This document shows positions 51,254 through 60,413 of a stretch of 64,000 nucleotides of DNA, one piece after another. The first letter of the stretch is position 1. Each line of letters opens with the position of its first letter. The translations under genes were made by a program, and so were the position numbers. The DNA is from Sporolactobacillus mangiferae (lineage in GTDB: Bacteria > Bacillota > Bacilli > Bacillales > Sporolactobacillaceae), in NCBI RefSeq assembly GCF_023336505.1, contig NZ_JAMAST010000002.1, positions 352,998 to 416,997 on the forward strand. The letters run 5' to 3'. The notes under the pieces were generated by a model that did no database searches, had not been told where the DNA came from, and saw nothing but the letters and a program-made list of their open reading frames with translations.

Positions 51254-52195
51254 TCATTCTCCATTTAATCCGCGACCATTTTTAGCAATAATTGTCCAGT
51301 TCTGACCACCGTTCTCCGTTCGATACAGATCTCCGCGATGAGTAATGATCACCAATTCGGCGTATTTTCTTGGATTCGGAAGAATACGAACCAGACGATC
51401 ACTTTCGACCGTCCCCATATCAAGATCAATGATTTTGTTCTGCTGGGGAATCAATTGAAATAATGATGTTTCTTTGCCTGACACAGCGGCGTAAAGTGTT
51501 GTTGTACCACCACTGCTGTATGCCGCACTCGTAACCGAGCGGCCGGCCAGAAAACGTGTAAAATGTGCGCCGCTGTCATCACTGACATAAAGTCCTTCTG
51601 TAGTGCCAATGGCAAGTTTGTCTGGTTCATCCGGCGAGACGGCGAGCACTTGCACATCACCTGTTACATGTCCGGCCCTGCTTTGGAACCACGAACGGCC
51701 GCTGTCCCTGGTGATACGCAGTATCAGATTACTTCCCTGGGCAAATAGGTGATAGACGTGTTCCGACTCATAACCGGCCGCCCACAGCCCTTCGGAAGGC
51801 GTGACCGTGTCACGCCGGATAATCGTCCTTTGATCCTGCGCTTTCCATTGCACAGCTCCGGTTCTGTCCACTTGGACCACACCTGTTCTGAAAGGTAAAA
51901 TGATGGAAGTTTTCTCCAGATCATCAGCCTTTTCGGAATGCCAGCGCCCCTTCGTATAGCTTACGCGCCTGTTCTCCGTTCTCAGCCAGAGCGTTTTCCC
52001 GTCTTTCGTATACCCCGCTCCCTGCACGCGTGCAATAGGAACGCTGCCTTTTCCAGAATGCATGGCGCTTACTGCATAGATGATCCAGATGGTTCCTCCC
52101 GCAAGCAGGAGGATAAAGATCACTTTTGCGGCCAGCAGCCAAAATACCCAGGATACACTTTTCCGTCCGGATGCCGCTTCATTTGTTTCGTTCAC
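51254..52195 (-). CDS. membrane-anchored BNR/Asp-box propeller protein
   Basis: A 313-residue protein with one N-terminal membrane span (about 16-43), so the rest should be outside. Three Asp-box repeats are visible (RDSGRSWF, DDSGAHFT, ENGGQNWT), indicating a beta-propeller related to YCF48/sortilin-type sialidase folds. I do not see a catalytic set for a sialidase. Function unknown; a surface binding or assembly role is a guess. Confidence 0.75.
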   Translation of the reverse strand: MNETNEAASGRKSVSWVFWLLAAKVIFILLLAGGTIWIIYAVSAMHSGKGSVPIARVQGAGYTKDGKTLWLRTENRRVSYTKGRWHSEKADDLEKTSIILPFRTGVVQVDRTGAVQWKAQDQRTIIRRDTVTPSEGLWAAGYESEHVYHLFAQGSNLILRITRDSGRSWFQSRAGHVTGDVQVLAVSPDEPDKLAIGTTEGLYVSDDSGAHFTRFLAGRSVTSAAYSSGGTTTLYAAVSGKETSLFQLIPQQNKIIDLDMGTVESDRLVRILPNPRKYAELVIITHRGDLYRTENGGQNWTIIAKNGRGLNGE

Positions 52196-52258
52196 TTGCT
52201 ACCACTCCGTTAGCGATCTTTCTTTTTTATTCAGCGCCCTTTCTGGCTCTCCAATAGC

Positions 52259-53053
52259 TTAATCTCCATTGAACAAATCAAAAAGTCCACCGCCAAGACT
52301 GCCTTCGTCCTTGCTTCGTCCCGCCGGGTTTCCTGGCATCGCGCTGAATACACGGCTGGCCAGACGGCTGAATGGAAGTGATTGAACGATCACTTTCCCC
52401 GGGCCCCTCAAAGTTGCGAAAAATAGACCTTCACCGCCAAACAACGCTGTCTTTACACCGCGTACAAACTCAATGGCGTAATCCACCTCGCGTGACATGG
52501 CGACCAGACAGCCTGTATCGATTTTCAGCGTTTGTCCGGCTTCCAGTTCAATTTCCTTAATCATTCCACCGGCATGAACAAAGGCAAGGCCGTCACCTTC
52601 AAGCTTCTGCATGATAAATCCTTCGCCGCCGAAAAATCCGGTACTGAGCTTTTTTTGAAAGGCGATACCGACCTGAACCCCTTTGGCGGCACATAAAAAG
52701 GCATCCTTCTGGCAGATCATCTCGCCACTAGACAGGCTTAAATCCAATGGGATAATTCTTCCCGGATACGGTGACGCAAAGGATACATGCCTTTTTCCCG
52801 CTCCTTCATTGGTAAATGCCGTCATGAACAGGCTCTCACCGGTAAGCAGCCGTTTGCCGGCTCCAAACAGCTTACCCATAATGCCTCCACTCTGACTACT
52901 TCCGTCTCCGAAAATAGTTTCCATAGCGATGCCATCTTCCATCATCATAAAGCTTCCGGCTTCGGCAATGACCGTTTCTCCCGGATCCAGTTCGATTTCC
53001 ACGAACTGCATTTCCTGGCCTTCGATTCTGTAGTCAATCTCATGATTATTCAT
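52259..53053 (-). CDS. TIGR00266/AIM24-family protein
   Basis: About 264 residues of the AIM24-like beta-helix family, with repeats such as [28 protein letters not shown] and [22 protein letters not shown], and a C-terminal [17 protein letters not shown]. Bacterial members have no established function. AAGGAG lies upstream of the ATG at 53053; a longer frame (to 53110) would overlap the methyltransferase end. A Gly/Leu-rich tail ends the protein. Confidence 0.85.
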   Translation of the reverse strand: MNNHEIDYRIEGQEMQFVEIELDPGETVIAEAGSFMMMEDGIAMETIFGDGSSQSGGIMGKLFGAGKRLLTGESLFMTAFTNEGAGKRHVSFASPYPGRIIPLDLSLSSGEMICQKDAFLCAAKGVQVGIAFQKKLSTGFFGGEGFIMQKLEGDGLAFVHAGGMIKEIELEAGQTLKIDTGCLVAMSREVDYAIEFVRGVKTALFGGEGLFFATLRGPGKVIVQSLPFSRLASRVFSAMPGNPAGRSKDEGSLGGGLFDLFNGD

Positions 53054-53096
53054 ATACCTGCTCCTTTTCTCATTAGAATCAACCATTCGCTCGGAT

Positions 53097-53876
53097 CTAT
53101 TTAAAAGCAATTATATAGTAATCGGTAACCGGCTCTTTAAAAATACCTGATGGATCAACGGATTTCAACGCATCGTAAATTTCTTTCTCGAACTGCTGCG
53201 CATCGTTGCCAAGCACACTTTTTCGGCAGGTGGACGTTGAATACAGATAGCCGATAATTGAAGGAATATCACGTTCACGTTCCGAATGAATCTGTCCCGT
53301 CAGTAAAGAATGGAACGATGATTCAGCAAGCAGTTGTTCATGCCGGGGGGCGATCTTCATGCGCTGCAGATGAGGAAACCATTTATCCACAATACGCTGG
53401 ACTGCTTGTTGCCACCTCAGCGAACGATCGCCAAGCATGTGTCCCTGCCCGACAAGCGCGAAGGCACCACCTGGCAGCAACCGTTCATAGCTCAACCTGA
53501 GCACACGCTCCCGATCCATCCAGTGAAAGGCGTCTCCGGCCGTGATCATTCTGAAAGTTCCAAGGTCCGAACTGATCGCCTCCGAAGGCATTTTCAACCA
53601 TTTCATCGTTTGAATATTGAAAAGTTCGCACTGACTTTTTGCAGATTGAAGCATATCTGAACTGACATCAATACCTACAGTCTCTTCAAAGTATCCGGCC
53701 ATCGGGAATGTCAGTTTTCCTGTACCGCATCCTAGATCCAGCAGCCTTCCCTTTCCGTTCAGACCGCATTTCAGAGCCAAGGTTTGAATCGTCCGTTCAC
53801 TGTACTGACCGCGATACTTCAAATAATAATAAGCCGCACCATCATAAAGACCATGCGTATGTATTTTCTGTTTCAC
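53097..53876 (-). CDS. class I SAM-dependent methyltransferase
   Basis: About 259 residues. The SAM-binding motif [12 protein letters not shown] is followed by [10 protein letters not shown] (motif II), and a substrate region reads [12 protein letters not shown], as in small-molecule methyltransferases of the methyltransf_11/25 group. The substrate is unknown. I favour GTG at 53876 because AGGTGAT precedes it; the frame stays open to 53960. It is first in the four-gene leftward cluster. Confidence 0.8.
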   Translation of the reverse strand: MKQKIHTHGLYDGAAYYYLKYRGQYSERTIQTLALKCGLNGKGRLLDLGCGTGKLTFPMAGYFEETVGIDVSSDMLQSAKSQCELFNIQTMKWLKMPSEAISSDLGTFRMITAGDAFHWMDRERVLRLSYERLLPGGAFALVGQGHMLGDRSLRWQQAVQRIVDKWFPHLQRMKIAPRHEQLLAESSFHSLLTGQIHSERERDIPSIIGYLYSTSTCRKSVLGNDAQQFEKEIYDALKSVDPSGIFKEPVTDYYIIAFK

Positions 53877-54067
53877 TCGATCACCTGCTTCTTCCAATTC
53901 GCTCCCTGCACATTTATCGGTGCAGAGTTCTCGCACATGACGCACCCGTTTATGCCACAATGAACACCTTTTCTATTTTAACATACTATACCTTCCGACC
54001 GGGCAATTTTAAAACACGATCACGCATTTGTCCGCGCATCAAATTCAATGACTGAGGAGATGTCCCG

Positions 54068-54652
54068 ATGCATTGGCTTATGATTCTGTTAATCGGTATC
54101 GCAGCGAGTATTGACAATTTTGCAGTTGGCATGTCGTTTGGAATAAAAGGAAAAAAAATTACATGGCAGGCCAATCTGTTTATGGCTGCCGTTGCTTTAG
54201 CTGCATCTTTGATTATGCTGATCGCCGGTTCTGTAGTCGGCTTTAAGATTTCCGATTTTTATGCAAATCTGACAAGCGGCAGCATGATCCTCGGTATTGG
54301 CATATGGTCACTGTTCAGTGCCATTAAAAATCGAAACACACTGTCAAAAACATTTCCGCAGGCAGAGCAGATTGACCGTGATCAAAACAATCTGATCTCT
54401 TTCAACGAGACATTCTGGTTAAGTTTCGCCTTATCTTTCAATGCCATGGGTACCGCATTCGGTGCAGGCCTTGGCAGGTTAAATCCGATCGGTGTGGCAT
54501 TCACTGTCTCTTTTCTTTCTTTTTTCTCCATAGATGCAGGACAGAGAGTCGGCCTGACAAAAATACGATCACGCATCGGTGCGCTCTCTGAATACATCGC
54601 TTCGCTCTTACTCATTTGTATCGGTATTTATACCCTTTTCGTATCTGTGTAA
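54068..54652 (+). CDS. YtaF/MntP-type sporulation membrane protein
   Basis: A 194-residue polytopic membrane protein (about six spans) with two related halves, each bearing an Asn-containing motif in place of the MntP Asp (AASIDNFAVGMSFG and ALSFNAMGTAFGAG). This matches YtaF, a sporulation membrane protein related to the manganese exporter MntP. GAGGAG precedes the ATG. It is a single rightward gene; element B3 follows its stop. Confidence 0.82.
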   Translation: MHWLMILLIGIAASIDNFAVGMSFGIKGKKITWQANLFMAAVALAASLIMLIAGSVVGFKISDFYANLTSGSMILGIGIWSLFSAIKNRNTLSKTFPQAEQIDRDQNNLISFNETFWLSFALSFNAMGTAFGAGLGRLNPIGVAFTVSFLSFFSIDAGQRVGLTKIRSRIGALSEYIASLLLICIGIYTLFVSV

Positions 54653-54717
54653 CTGCAATCCGCCCCGATAATGGAAATAGACGGACGGACCGACCTTTTT
54701 TATGCAGCAGTAGTACA

Positions 54718-54962
54718 AGAGAAACCGGGCATTTGGTATTTAATCTCTGATCATGATTCGTTGTTCTATATCATTGCTGTGGCTGCTCGCCTGCCGAGGG
54801 CGATCTGGAAGACCCCGCAGGCAAATTCCTGCGGGGTCTTCCCAGGCTCGCTGATCAACGGGAACGCTCCGCAGGCGCCAGCGCACCTCCGCTTTGATGC
54901 TCGGTAAGACACTGATTTATTGGTTTTCATATGGGTCAACAATCATATAGTTTCTTTATTTG
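54718..54962 (-). repeat. family B element, copy B3 (shortened)
   Basis: About 240 nt. It keeps the start (GTTGACCCATATGAAAACCAATAA), the GACCCCGCAGG/CCTGCGGGGTC palindrome (plus 54812-54840) and the CCGCAGGCGCCAGCGCACC block, but the distal part and its terminator are largely lost. In the leftward sense A6 precedes it directly. Confidence 0.7.
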
Positions 54963-55056
54963 TTAGAAAACCTGGCTTTGCCAAGCCTATGGCGAAGGCA
55001 AAACGGCCGTCGCACTTATGCTATATAATCCGCTAAATTTTTAACCTTCTTATAGT
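54963..55056 (-). repeat. family A element, short form, copy A6
   Basis: About 94 nt, starting 4 nt beyond the alsD terminator T-run (GTACTATAAGAAGG) and ending with the TTGGC/GCCAGG hairpin plus TTTTCTA. Confidence 0.75.
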
Positions 55057-55059
55057 ACA

Positions 55060-55097
55060 AGAAAAAAAGATCCGGGAGAGATTGCTCCCCGGATCCT
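55060..55097 (-). terminator. intrinsic terminator of alsSD
   Basis: Leftward stem GGATCCGGGGAG/CTCTCCCGGATC followed by TTTTTTTC, about 20 bp past the alsD stop. Confidence 0.9.
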
Positions 55098-55117
55098 TCA
55101 CATATCGTGAACGGCAT

Positions 55118-55840
55118 TCAGCCTTCTGTGATTTTAATTTCTTTTTCCAAATCTTTTCTGGATAAATTGGCATGCAAAAAACCTGCCGTCTCTGGTGTAT
55201 ACAGACTCATGTGCGTTTTCTGATCAACTTGCAAATCACCGTGATCAAGGGTGTAATCGAGCACGTGTCCCCCGCCTTTCCGGGCTTTATCAATAAAATG
55301 AAGATGAAATCCGGATACCGCAATACCCTGCATAAATGCTGGTGACCAGAACCCGACAATGGTTCCCGTGACTCCTTTAAAATGAAAGACCGGCTGCGTT
55401 TTAACCGCTTCAGTCATCGGAACAGGCTTATCCTGATAAGCAACCGTTCTCGTGATTACTTCCTTAAATACGCCGTCAAGACGGAAAGCATAAAATAAAT
55501 TTTCGCTCTTCATCAGCTTTTTCATTTCGTGTTCAAAAGAGGATTTATCAAGCGGCTTATCAAATGTCTTTTCAATTGCCGGATGGAAATCAGTCAGTGA
55601 ACAAAAAGGAGTCCGATCCTCGCTTTTTAGCGGTGTTGCGGTTCCGTCTCCGCGCAGTCGGTAAAATTCACCGTCAAAAGCGATCAATTCACCATCCAGG
55701 TGTTCAAAGGTCCCAATGCCGAAATCACCGTATTGTTTTATTTCATCATAGGTCATCGCACCTTCAAAGACACCGTCAAGAAGCGACGACATCGTGGATA
55801 ATTGAAACAGCTGTCCGTCATTATTCGTACCCGTCATCAT
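55118..55840 (-). CDS. alsD: alpha-acetolactate decarboxylase
   Basis: A 240-residue enzyme that decarboxylates acetolactate to acetoin. Family features are the N-terminal FQLSTMSSLLDGVFEGAMT, GDFGIGTFEHLDGE and the zinc ligands in GFHLHFIDK and GGHVLDY. AGAGG lies 7 nt before the first of two adjacent ATGs. It is downstream of alsS in the same direction, but about 234 bp away, with a family A element and a weak hairpin in between. Confidence 0.95.
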   Translation of the reverse strand: MMTGTNNDGQLFQLSTMSSLLDGVFEGAMTYDEIKQYGDFGIGTFEHLDGELIAFDGEFYRLRGDGTATPLKSEDRTPFCSLTDFHPAIEKTFDKPLDKSSFEHEMKKLMKSENLFYAFRLDGVFKEVITRTVAYQDKPVPMTEAVKTQPVFHFKGVTGTIVGFWSPAFMQGIAVSGFHLHFIDKARKGGGHVLDYTLDHGDLQVDQKTHMSLYTPETAGFLHANLSRKDLEKEIKITEG

Positions 55841-55900
55841 TGAATTACCTCTTTCTCTCGGAATACCTGTAATATAGATTTTGTTTCACACATTGATCGT

Positions 55901-56050
55901 TAGAAAACTTGGCTCCGCCAAGCCTTTGACACGGGCGAAGTCGCCGTCGCGACGGCCATGGACGGCCTAGTGTCCGATAAGCCGCAGGACGCGGCGTTTT
56001 TTCGGACCACTTATACTATTTTCCTTAAATTTTATATACTTTCTTATAGT
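55901..56050 (-). repeat. family A element, long form, copy A7 (inside alsSD)
   Basis: About 150 nt between alsS and alsD, starting soon after the alsS hairpin (TTGTACTATAAGAAAGTATA) and ending with hairpin CTTGGC-gga-GCCAAG plus TTTTCTA. It carries the same central insert as A1 (GTCCGA/TCGGAC, GCCGC/GCGGC, GCCGTCGCGACGGC). Confidence 0.8.
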
Positions 56051-56055
56051 ACAAG

Positions 56056-56100
56056 GAAAAATTTTCTGTCTCGATCAGTTCAGCTGATTCGGGATGAGAC
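56056..56100 (-). terminator. weak hairpin overlapping the alsS stop codon
   Basis: Leftward stem GTCTC...ATCAG/CTGAT...GAGAC (56100-56069) encloses the stop codon and is followed by AGAAAATTTTTCC. It could cause partial termination between alsS and alsD. Confidence 0.5.
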
Positions 56101-57766
56101 TCTTGCCAAGTGCAATATTATCACTGTAATCCACAGGGATATCAATAATAACCGGCCCATCCTGATAGGCAATTCCTTCTTTCAGAACAGCTTCAAGATC
56201 ATCCGGATGACTTACTCTCAATCCTTTTGCACCGAATGATTCTGCATATTTGACAATATCTATTTTCCCAAAGTCAACTCCGGATGTTCGTTTGTACTTC
56301 ATTTGCTGCTGGAAAGCCACCATGTCGTAAGTGCCGTCACGCCAGACAAGATGAACAATCGGAAGTTTCAGGCGTACTGCCGTCTCCAATTCCATAGCGG
56401 AAAACAGAAAGCCTCCGTCCCCGGACATCGAAATGGTTTTTGCGTGATGATGCACAAGTGAGGCCGCCATCGCCCACGGAAGTGCGACACCCAGTGTCTG
56501 CATGCCGTTGCTGAACAGCAGCGTTTTCGGTTCATAAGAGCGGAAATGGCGTGCCATCCAGATGTAATGGGAACCGACATCACAGGTAACTGTTGTCTCA
56601 TCACTGATTAATCGGCGCAATGTATGCATCAGGTTCAGCGGATGAACAAGATTGCCATTTGACTGCTTCGGCGGTTCATCGTTCGCATCCAGCTTATGAC
56701 GCATTTTCTCTAAATAGTTGAGACTTTCCTCAGTCATATTCAGATTTGTCAGTTTCTCCTTGATCCGTTCAACGGTTGACGGAATATCGCCAACCAGTTC
56801 AATCGACGGCTGGTAGTAGTGATCAATGTCCGCACGCACTTCATCCAAATGAATAATCGTCCGTGATCCGACATTGTTCCAGAATTTCGGGTCATACTCG
56901 ACAGCGTCGTAACCGATGGTCACAATGACATCCGCTTTTTCAAGCACCAGGTCACCCGGCTGGTTGCGGAACAGCCCGATCCGTCCAAAGAAGTGTTCCT
57001 CCATATCGCGTGGAATTAATCCCGCCGCCTGGAACGTTTCAACAACCGGAAAAGCAATCTTTCGCAGCAATGCGCGTACGGCTGCAACCACTGAGAAGCG
57101 GTTGGCACGCATGCCCGCAAGAATAACCGGCATTTTCGCATGCTTTATTGCGTCTACCGCCCGATCAATTGCTTCCTCAGAAGCGACGCCGAGTTTGGGG
57201 CTCTCAAGTGGCCCAAGTGCATTTACAGTTGTTTTCGAGACCAGAACATCCTGCGGAAAGCTGACAACACTTGCGCCCGCGGATGTGGACTCCGCCGCAC
57301 GGAAGGCGTTCGTCACAACTTCCGGAACGTTCTTCGGATCAACGACCTCAGCACTGAATTTGGAAATCGGCTGAAACAGTGCCGCATTGTCCATAGACTG
57401 ATGCGTGCGTTTCAAGCGATCCGCACGTGGAACCGCACCGACCAGCGCAACAATCGGATCATTTTCCACGTTGGCGGTAACAATACCGGTTGCGAGATTA
57501 GACGCCCCCGGGCCTGAGGTGACCAGACATACACCGGGTTTGCAGGTAATTCTGCCGATAGCGGCGGCCATAAAAGCGGCATTCTGCTCGTGACGGCAAA
57601 CAATCAATTCAGGTCCCCGGTCTTTTAAAACATCGTAAACCGCATCGATCTTTGCACCGGGAATGCCAAAAATATATTCTACTCCCTGTTTAATCAAACA
57701 ATCGACAACGAGTTCTGCACCAGTAGCAAGTTTTTGCTCTTCCTTTTCTTTTTTCACATTGCTCAC
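56075..57766 (-). CDS. alsS: catabolic acetolactate synthase AlsS
   Basis: ThDP enzyme (563 residues) condensing two pyruvates to acetolactate for acetoin. The family motifs are [13 protein letters not shown], the catalytic glutamate in [11 protein letters not shown], and the ThDP site [18 protein letters not shown]. It is the FAD-independent catabolic type judging by its closeness to AlsS and its alsR/alsD neighbours. It starts with GTG at 57766, with AGGAGG about 10 nt upstream. Confidence 0.95.
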   Translation of the reverse strand: MSNVKKEKEEQKLATGAELVVDCLIKQGVEYIFGIPGAKIDAVYDVLKDRGPELIVCRHEQNAAFMAAAIGRITCKPGVCLVTSGPGASNLATGIVTANVENDPIVALVGAVPRADRLKRTHQSMDNAALFQPISKFSAEVVDPKNVPEVVTNAFRAAESTSAGASVVSFPQDVLVSKTTVNALGPLESPKLGVASEEAIDRAVDAIKHAKMPVILAGMRANRFSVVAAVRALLRKIAFPVVETFQAAGLIPRDMEEHFFGRIGLFRNQPGDLVLEKADVIVTIGYDAVEYDPKFWNNVGSRTIIHLDEVRADIDHYYQPSIELVGDIPSTVERIKEKLTNLNMTEESLNYLEKMRHKLDANDEPPKQSNGNLVHPLNLMHTLRRLISDETTVTCDVGSHYIWMARHFRSYEPKTLLFSNGMQTLGVALPWAMAASLVHHHAKTISMSGDGGFLFSAMELETAVRLKLPIVHLVWRDGTYDMVAFQQQMKYKRTSGVDFGKIDIVKYAESFGAKGLRVSHPDDLEAVLKEGIAYQDGPVIIDIPVDYSDNIALGKSLIPNQLN

Positions 57767-57868
57767 CTTTTTGGTTCCTCCTTATTTGAACGATACATTC
57801 TGCTGTCTCGTTCCTTGAGCAGCAGGCAGACGATCCCCTGTTCTCTGCTTATTATTGTGATTAATATC

Positions 57869-57897
57869 ATTTTACCGTTTTCATTTACTAATGTGAA
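57869..57897 (-). promoter_or_regulatory. alsS promoter
   Basis: Leftward -35 TTCACA (57897-57892), 17-nt spacer, -10 TAAAAT (57874-57869). It lies in the intergenic region shared with alsR, where AlsR is expected to bind. Confidence 0.7.
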
Positions 57898-57905
57898 ATA
57901 TATTA

Positions 57906-57935
57906 TTGAATGTCATGTAATACTCAGAGTATATT
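57906..57935 (+). promoter_or_regulatory. alsR promoter
   Basis: -35 TTGAAT (57906-57911), 18-nt spacer, -10 TATATT (57930-57935). Its -35 lies about 9 bp from the alsS -35, so one regulator could control both. Confidence 0.55.
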
Positions 57936-57986
57936 AATAAATAGAATAAATGCCGGTAAAAATCTGCTCAAGGAAGTGTTGTCATA

Positions 57987-58877
57987 ATGGAACTCCGTCA
58001 TTTTCTCTATTTCATTACCGTAGCCGAGGAATTACACTTTGGACGTGCTGCCGCGCGCCTGCAGATGACACAGCCGCCGCTCAGCAAACAGATACAGCAG
58101 TTTGAAGAAGAAATAGGCGTTGCACTGTTTAAAAGAAACAAGCGCCATGTTGAACTGACAACTGCGGGAGAACTTTTTCTGCCGGAAGCGCGTGCGGCTG
58201 TTGCCCAATTCAGGCAGGCAGTAGATACTGCTCAGCGTGCGCATCGAGGTGAATTTGGCCGTCTGGTCATTGGATTTGTCGGATCGGCAACTTATGATAT
58301 TCTTCCTCAGATCGTCAGAGAATATCGACGTATTTTCCCCCATGTCTCGATCCGGCTGCATGAATTTTCAACTCCGGATCAGGTCAATGCGCTGATCGGC
58401 GACCGTATTGATGTCGGTCTGCTCCATCCGCCGGTCAGCAGTTCATTAATCGAAACGCATCCGATCAAACGTGGGTATGCGGCACTCTCACTGCCGAAAA
58501 ATCATCCGCTTGCCAAAAAGACAAGCATACGGATTGAAGATCTTGAAGATGTTCCGTTTATCGTCGTCTCACGCGATATTTGGCCGGGGTTGTATGATGA
58601 ATTTCTCTCACTTTTTCAGAATGTCGGTTTTACACCGAAAATTGTCCAGGAAGCAACGGAATATCAAATGGTTGTCGGCCTGGTCTCGGCAGGAATTGGG
58701 GTCGGGGTCGTGCCTGCCTCTGCAGAAAAATTATTTAATCTGGAAGTCGTCTACCGACAAATTGATCACTATCCGCTTAAAGCCGTCTTGTCTCTTGCTT
58801 ATTTGAAAAAAAATACGAATCCGGCTTTAAAGCAGTTCGTCTCGCTGACGAAGCGGATTCGTATCAATGATCTGTAA
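57987..58877 (+). CDS. alsR: LysR-family regulator AlsR
   Basis: A 296-residue LysR regulator divergent from alsS. The HTH reads ELRHFLYFITVAEELHFG...MTQPPLSKQI, and the effector domain contains LVIGFVGSATYDILP. AlsR activates alsSD in response to acetate and acidic pH in Bacillus. AAGGAAGTG precedes the ATG. It ends 3 bp from the convergent permease gene. Confidence 0.92.
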   Translation: MELRHFLYFITVAEELHFGRAAARLQMTQPPLSKQIQQFEEEIGVALFKRNKRHVELTTAGELFLPEARAAVAQFRQAVDTAQRAHRGEFGRLVIGFVGSATYDILPQIVREYRRIFPHVSIRLHEFSTPDQVNALIGDRIDVGLLHPPVSSSLIETHPIKRGYAALSLPKNHPLAKKTSIRIEDLEDVPFIVVSRDIWPGLYDEFLSLFQNVGFTPKIVQEATEYQMVVGLVSAGIGVGVVPASAEKLFNLEVVYRQIDHYPLKAVLSLAYLKKNTNPALKQFVSLTKRIRINDL

Positions 58878-58880
58878 AGA

Positions 58881-59993
58881 TCAGGATTTGATTAAACTGT
58901 CGTCTTTGCTCTGACGGCGCAGGCGCACAAGGCGAATGACATGAGAGATAATTGTCTTGATCATCGCATAAGTCGGAACGGCAAGAATCATCCCGATAGG
59001 ACCGATCCATTTTCCGGAAACAAGCAGCAGAATGATAATCGTCAACGGATGCGTATTCAGGCGTTTCCCCATAACGAGCGGTGAAATGAGGTGCCCATCG
59101 AGCTGCTGGACAGCTACAATTACTGCAAGCACAAGCAGTGCCTTGGCAGGTGAATCCATCAGAGCGATAATCAATGCCGGTATCGCACCAAGAATGGGGC
59201 CAAGATAAGGAATAATATTGGTCACGCCGACAATCAGGCCAAGCAGCAGACTGAACGGCAGCCCGATTATCGCAAAACCGATGCATGACGAAATGCCGAC
59301 GAATGATGCGACAATGATTAGACCATGAATATATGAGGACAATGTGTCATTTAAATCACTTAAAATATGATTGACCTCATTGTGATATTTCTGGGGAAAA
59401 AATCGTGTGACTGCATGCGGCAGGCGATGACCGTCTTTAAGCATATAAAACAGAATAAACGGCACAGTCACCACAGTCAGTGTCACATTCACCAGAACAC
59501 TGAAGAAGGTGGATAATCCGGAGCCTGCGTTGTCCGTAAAGGCTTTTGCCATCTGCTCAAGATTTTTTTGAATTTTGTCTATAGAGTAGTAATCCTGATG
59601 AATCAGCCATTTAAAGCCGCGGGAGTCCGCCAGTTGCTCAATGTTCGTTCTCCAGCTTGCAATATAATCCGGCAGCTGTCCAAATAGTGATTTGACCTGC
59701 TCCGTAAGCGGTGGACCGACAATGACGACCAGCAGAGCAATTAATCCGGTAAGTATGATATAAATAATCAGTATGCTTAACGTTTTGGGAATCTTCATGC
59801 GATGAAAGACATCCACAAAGGGCCTGATCAGAAAGAAGAGAAAACCAGCCACAATAATCGGGAAGAACAGCGTCGTAATCAGCGTAACAATCGGAACAAA
59901 AATAAATGAGATTTTCGTCAGTACATAAATGAGCACTGCAATACACAACAGCTCTACGGTCCAGAAAATCAGATTTGAATATTTTTTCAGCAC
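58881..59993 (-). CDS. AI-2E-family (PerM) transporter
   Basis: About 370 residues with several membrane spans and a long extracytoplasmic or cytoplasmic loop in the middle. The C-terminal part has the family pattern (GLIVGVTNIIPYLGPILGA and GKWIGPIGMILAVP). Members include AI-2 exporters and sodium/proton antiporters, so the substrate is not known. I take GTG at 59993, since AAGGTG lies 8 nt upstream; the frame reaches 60038 with a TTG that has no SD. Confidence 0.85.
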   Translation of the reverse strand: MLKKYSNLIFWTVELLCIAVLIYVLTKISFIFVPIVTLITTLFFPIIVAGFLFFLIRPFVDVFHRMKIPKTLSILIIYIILTGLIALLVVIVGPPLTEQVKSLFGQLPDYIASWRTNIEQLADSRGFKWLIHQDYYSIDKIQKNLEQMAKAFTDNAGSGLSTFFSVLVNVTLTVVTVPFILFYMLKDGHRLPHAVTRFFPQKYHNEVNHILSDLNDTLSSYIHGLIIVASFVGISSCIGFAIIGLPFSLLLGLIVGVTNIIPYLGPILGAIPALIIALMDSPAKALLVLAVIVAVQQLDGHLISPLVMGKRLNTHPLTIIILLLVSGKWIGPIGMILAVPTYAMIKTIISHVIRLVRLRRQSKDDSLIKS

Positions 59994-60413
59994 AGTGTCC
60001 ACACCTTCATATAAGCCTGATAAAAATAAAGTTTTCAATAATTGTCTTTAATTATAACGTGTATTTATAAAATGAATCAATTTTCAGAAGTCTGCGCTGT
60101 CACTCTGCATCCTGGCGATGTTCAAATAAATTGTGCGCGCAGGTAAATCATCAGCACGATTTCACAGCATTTCACTTAACCGCACGGAAACACATTCTGG
60201 CACATCCGGCTTGTTTCACGATATAATTAAGTTTATCTGGAACAACAGAAAAGTCTCTATATCCGTATTAATGAACCTATTCACAGCGAACTGCTTTGCA
60301 CTGAGAAGACAGGTTTTATGATTGTCGTCAATATGCTTCATGAGCTCCATTGACACACGGCTTTCCCCTCATCACTGATTCTCTTAATCGTGCGATCTAA
60401 AGGACGTGGCATA
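59994..60413. other. divergent gap, permease and cls promoters
   Basis: No coding gene seen. A TATAAT at 60222-60227 is a candidate rightward -10 for cls without a good -35. The leftward permease promoter is listed separately. A short rightward frame (60133-60321) lacks an SD and is probably spurious. Confidence 0.35.
60051..60080 (-). promoter_or_regulatory. promoter of the AI-2E-type permease gene
   Basis: Leftward -35 TTGATT (60080-60075), 18-nt spacer, perfect -10 TATAAT (60056-60051). Confidence 0.6.
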
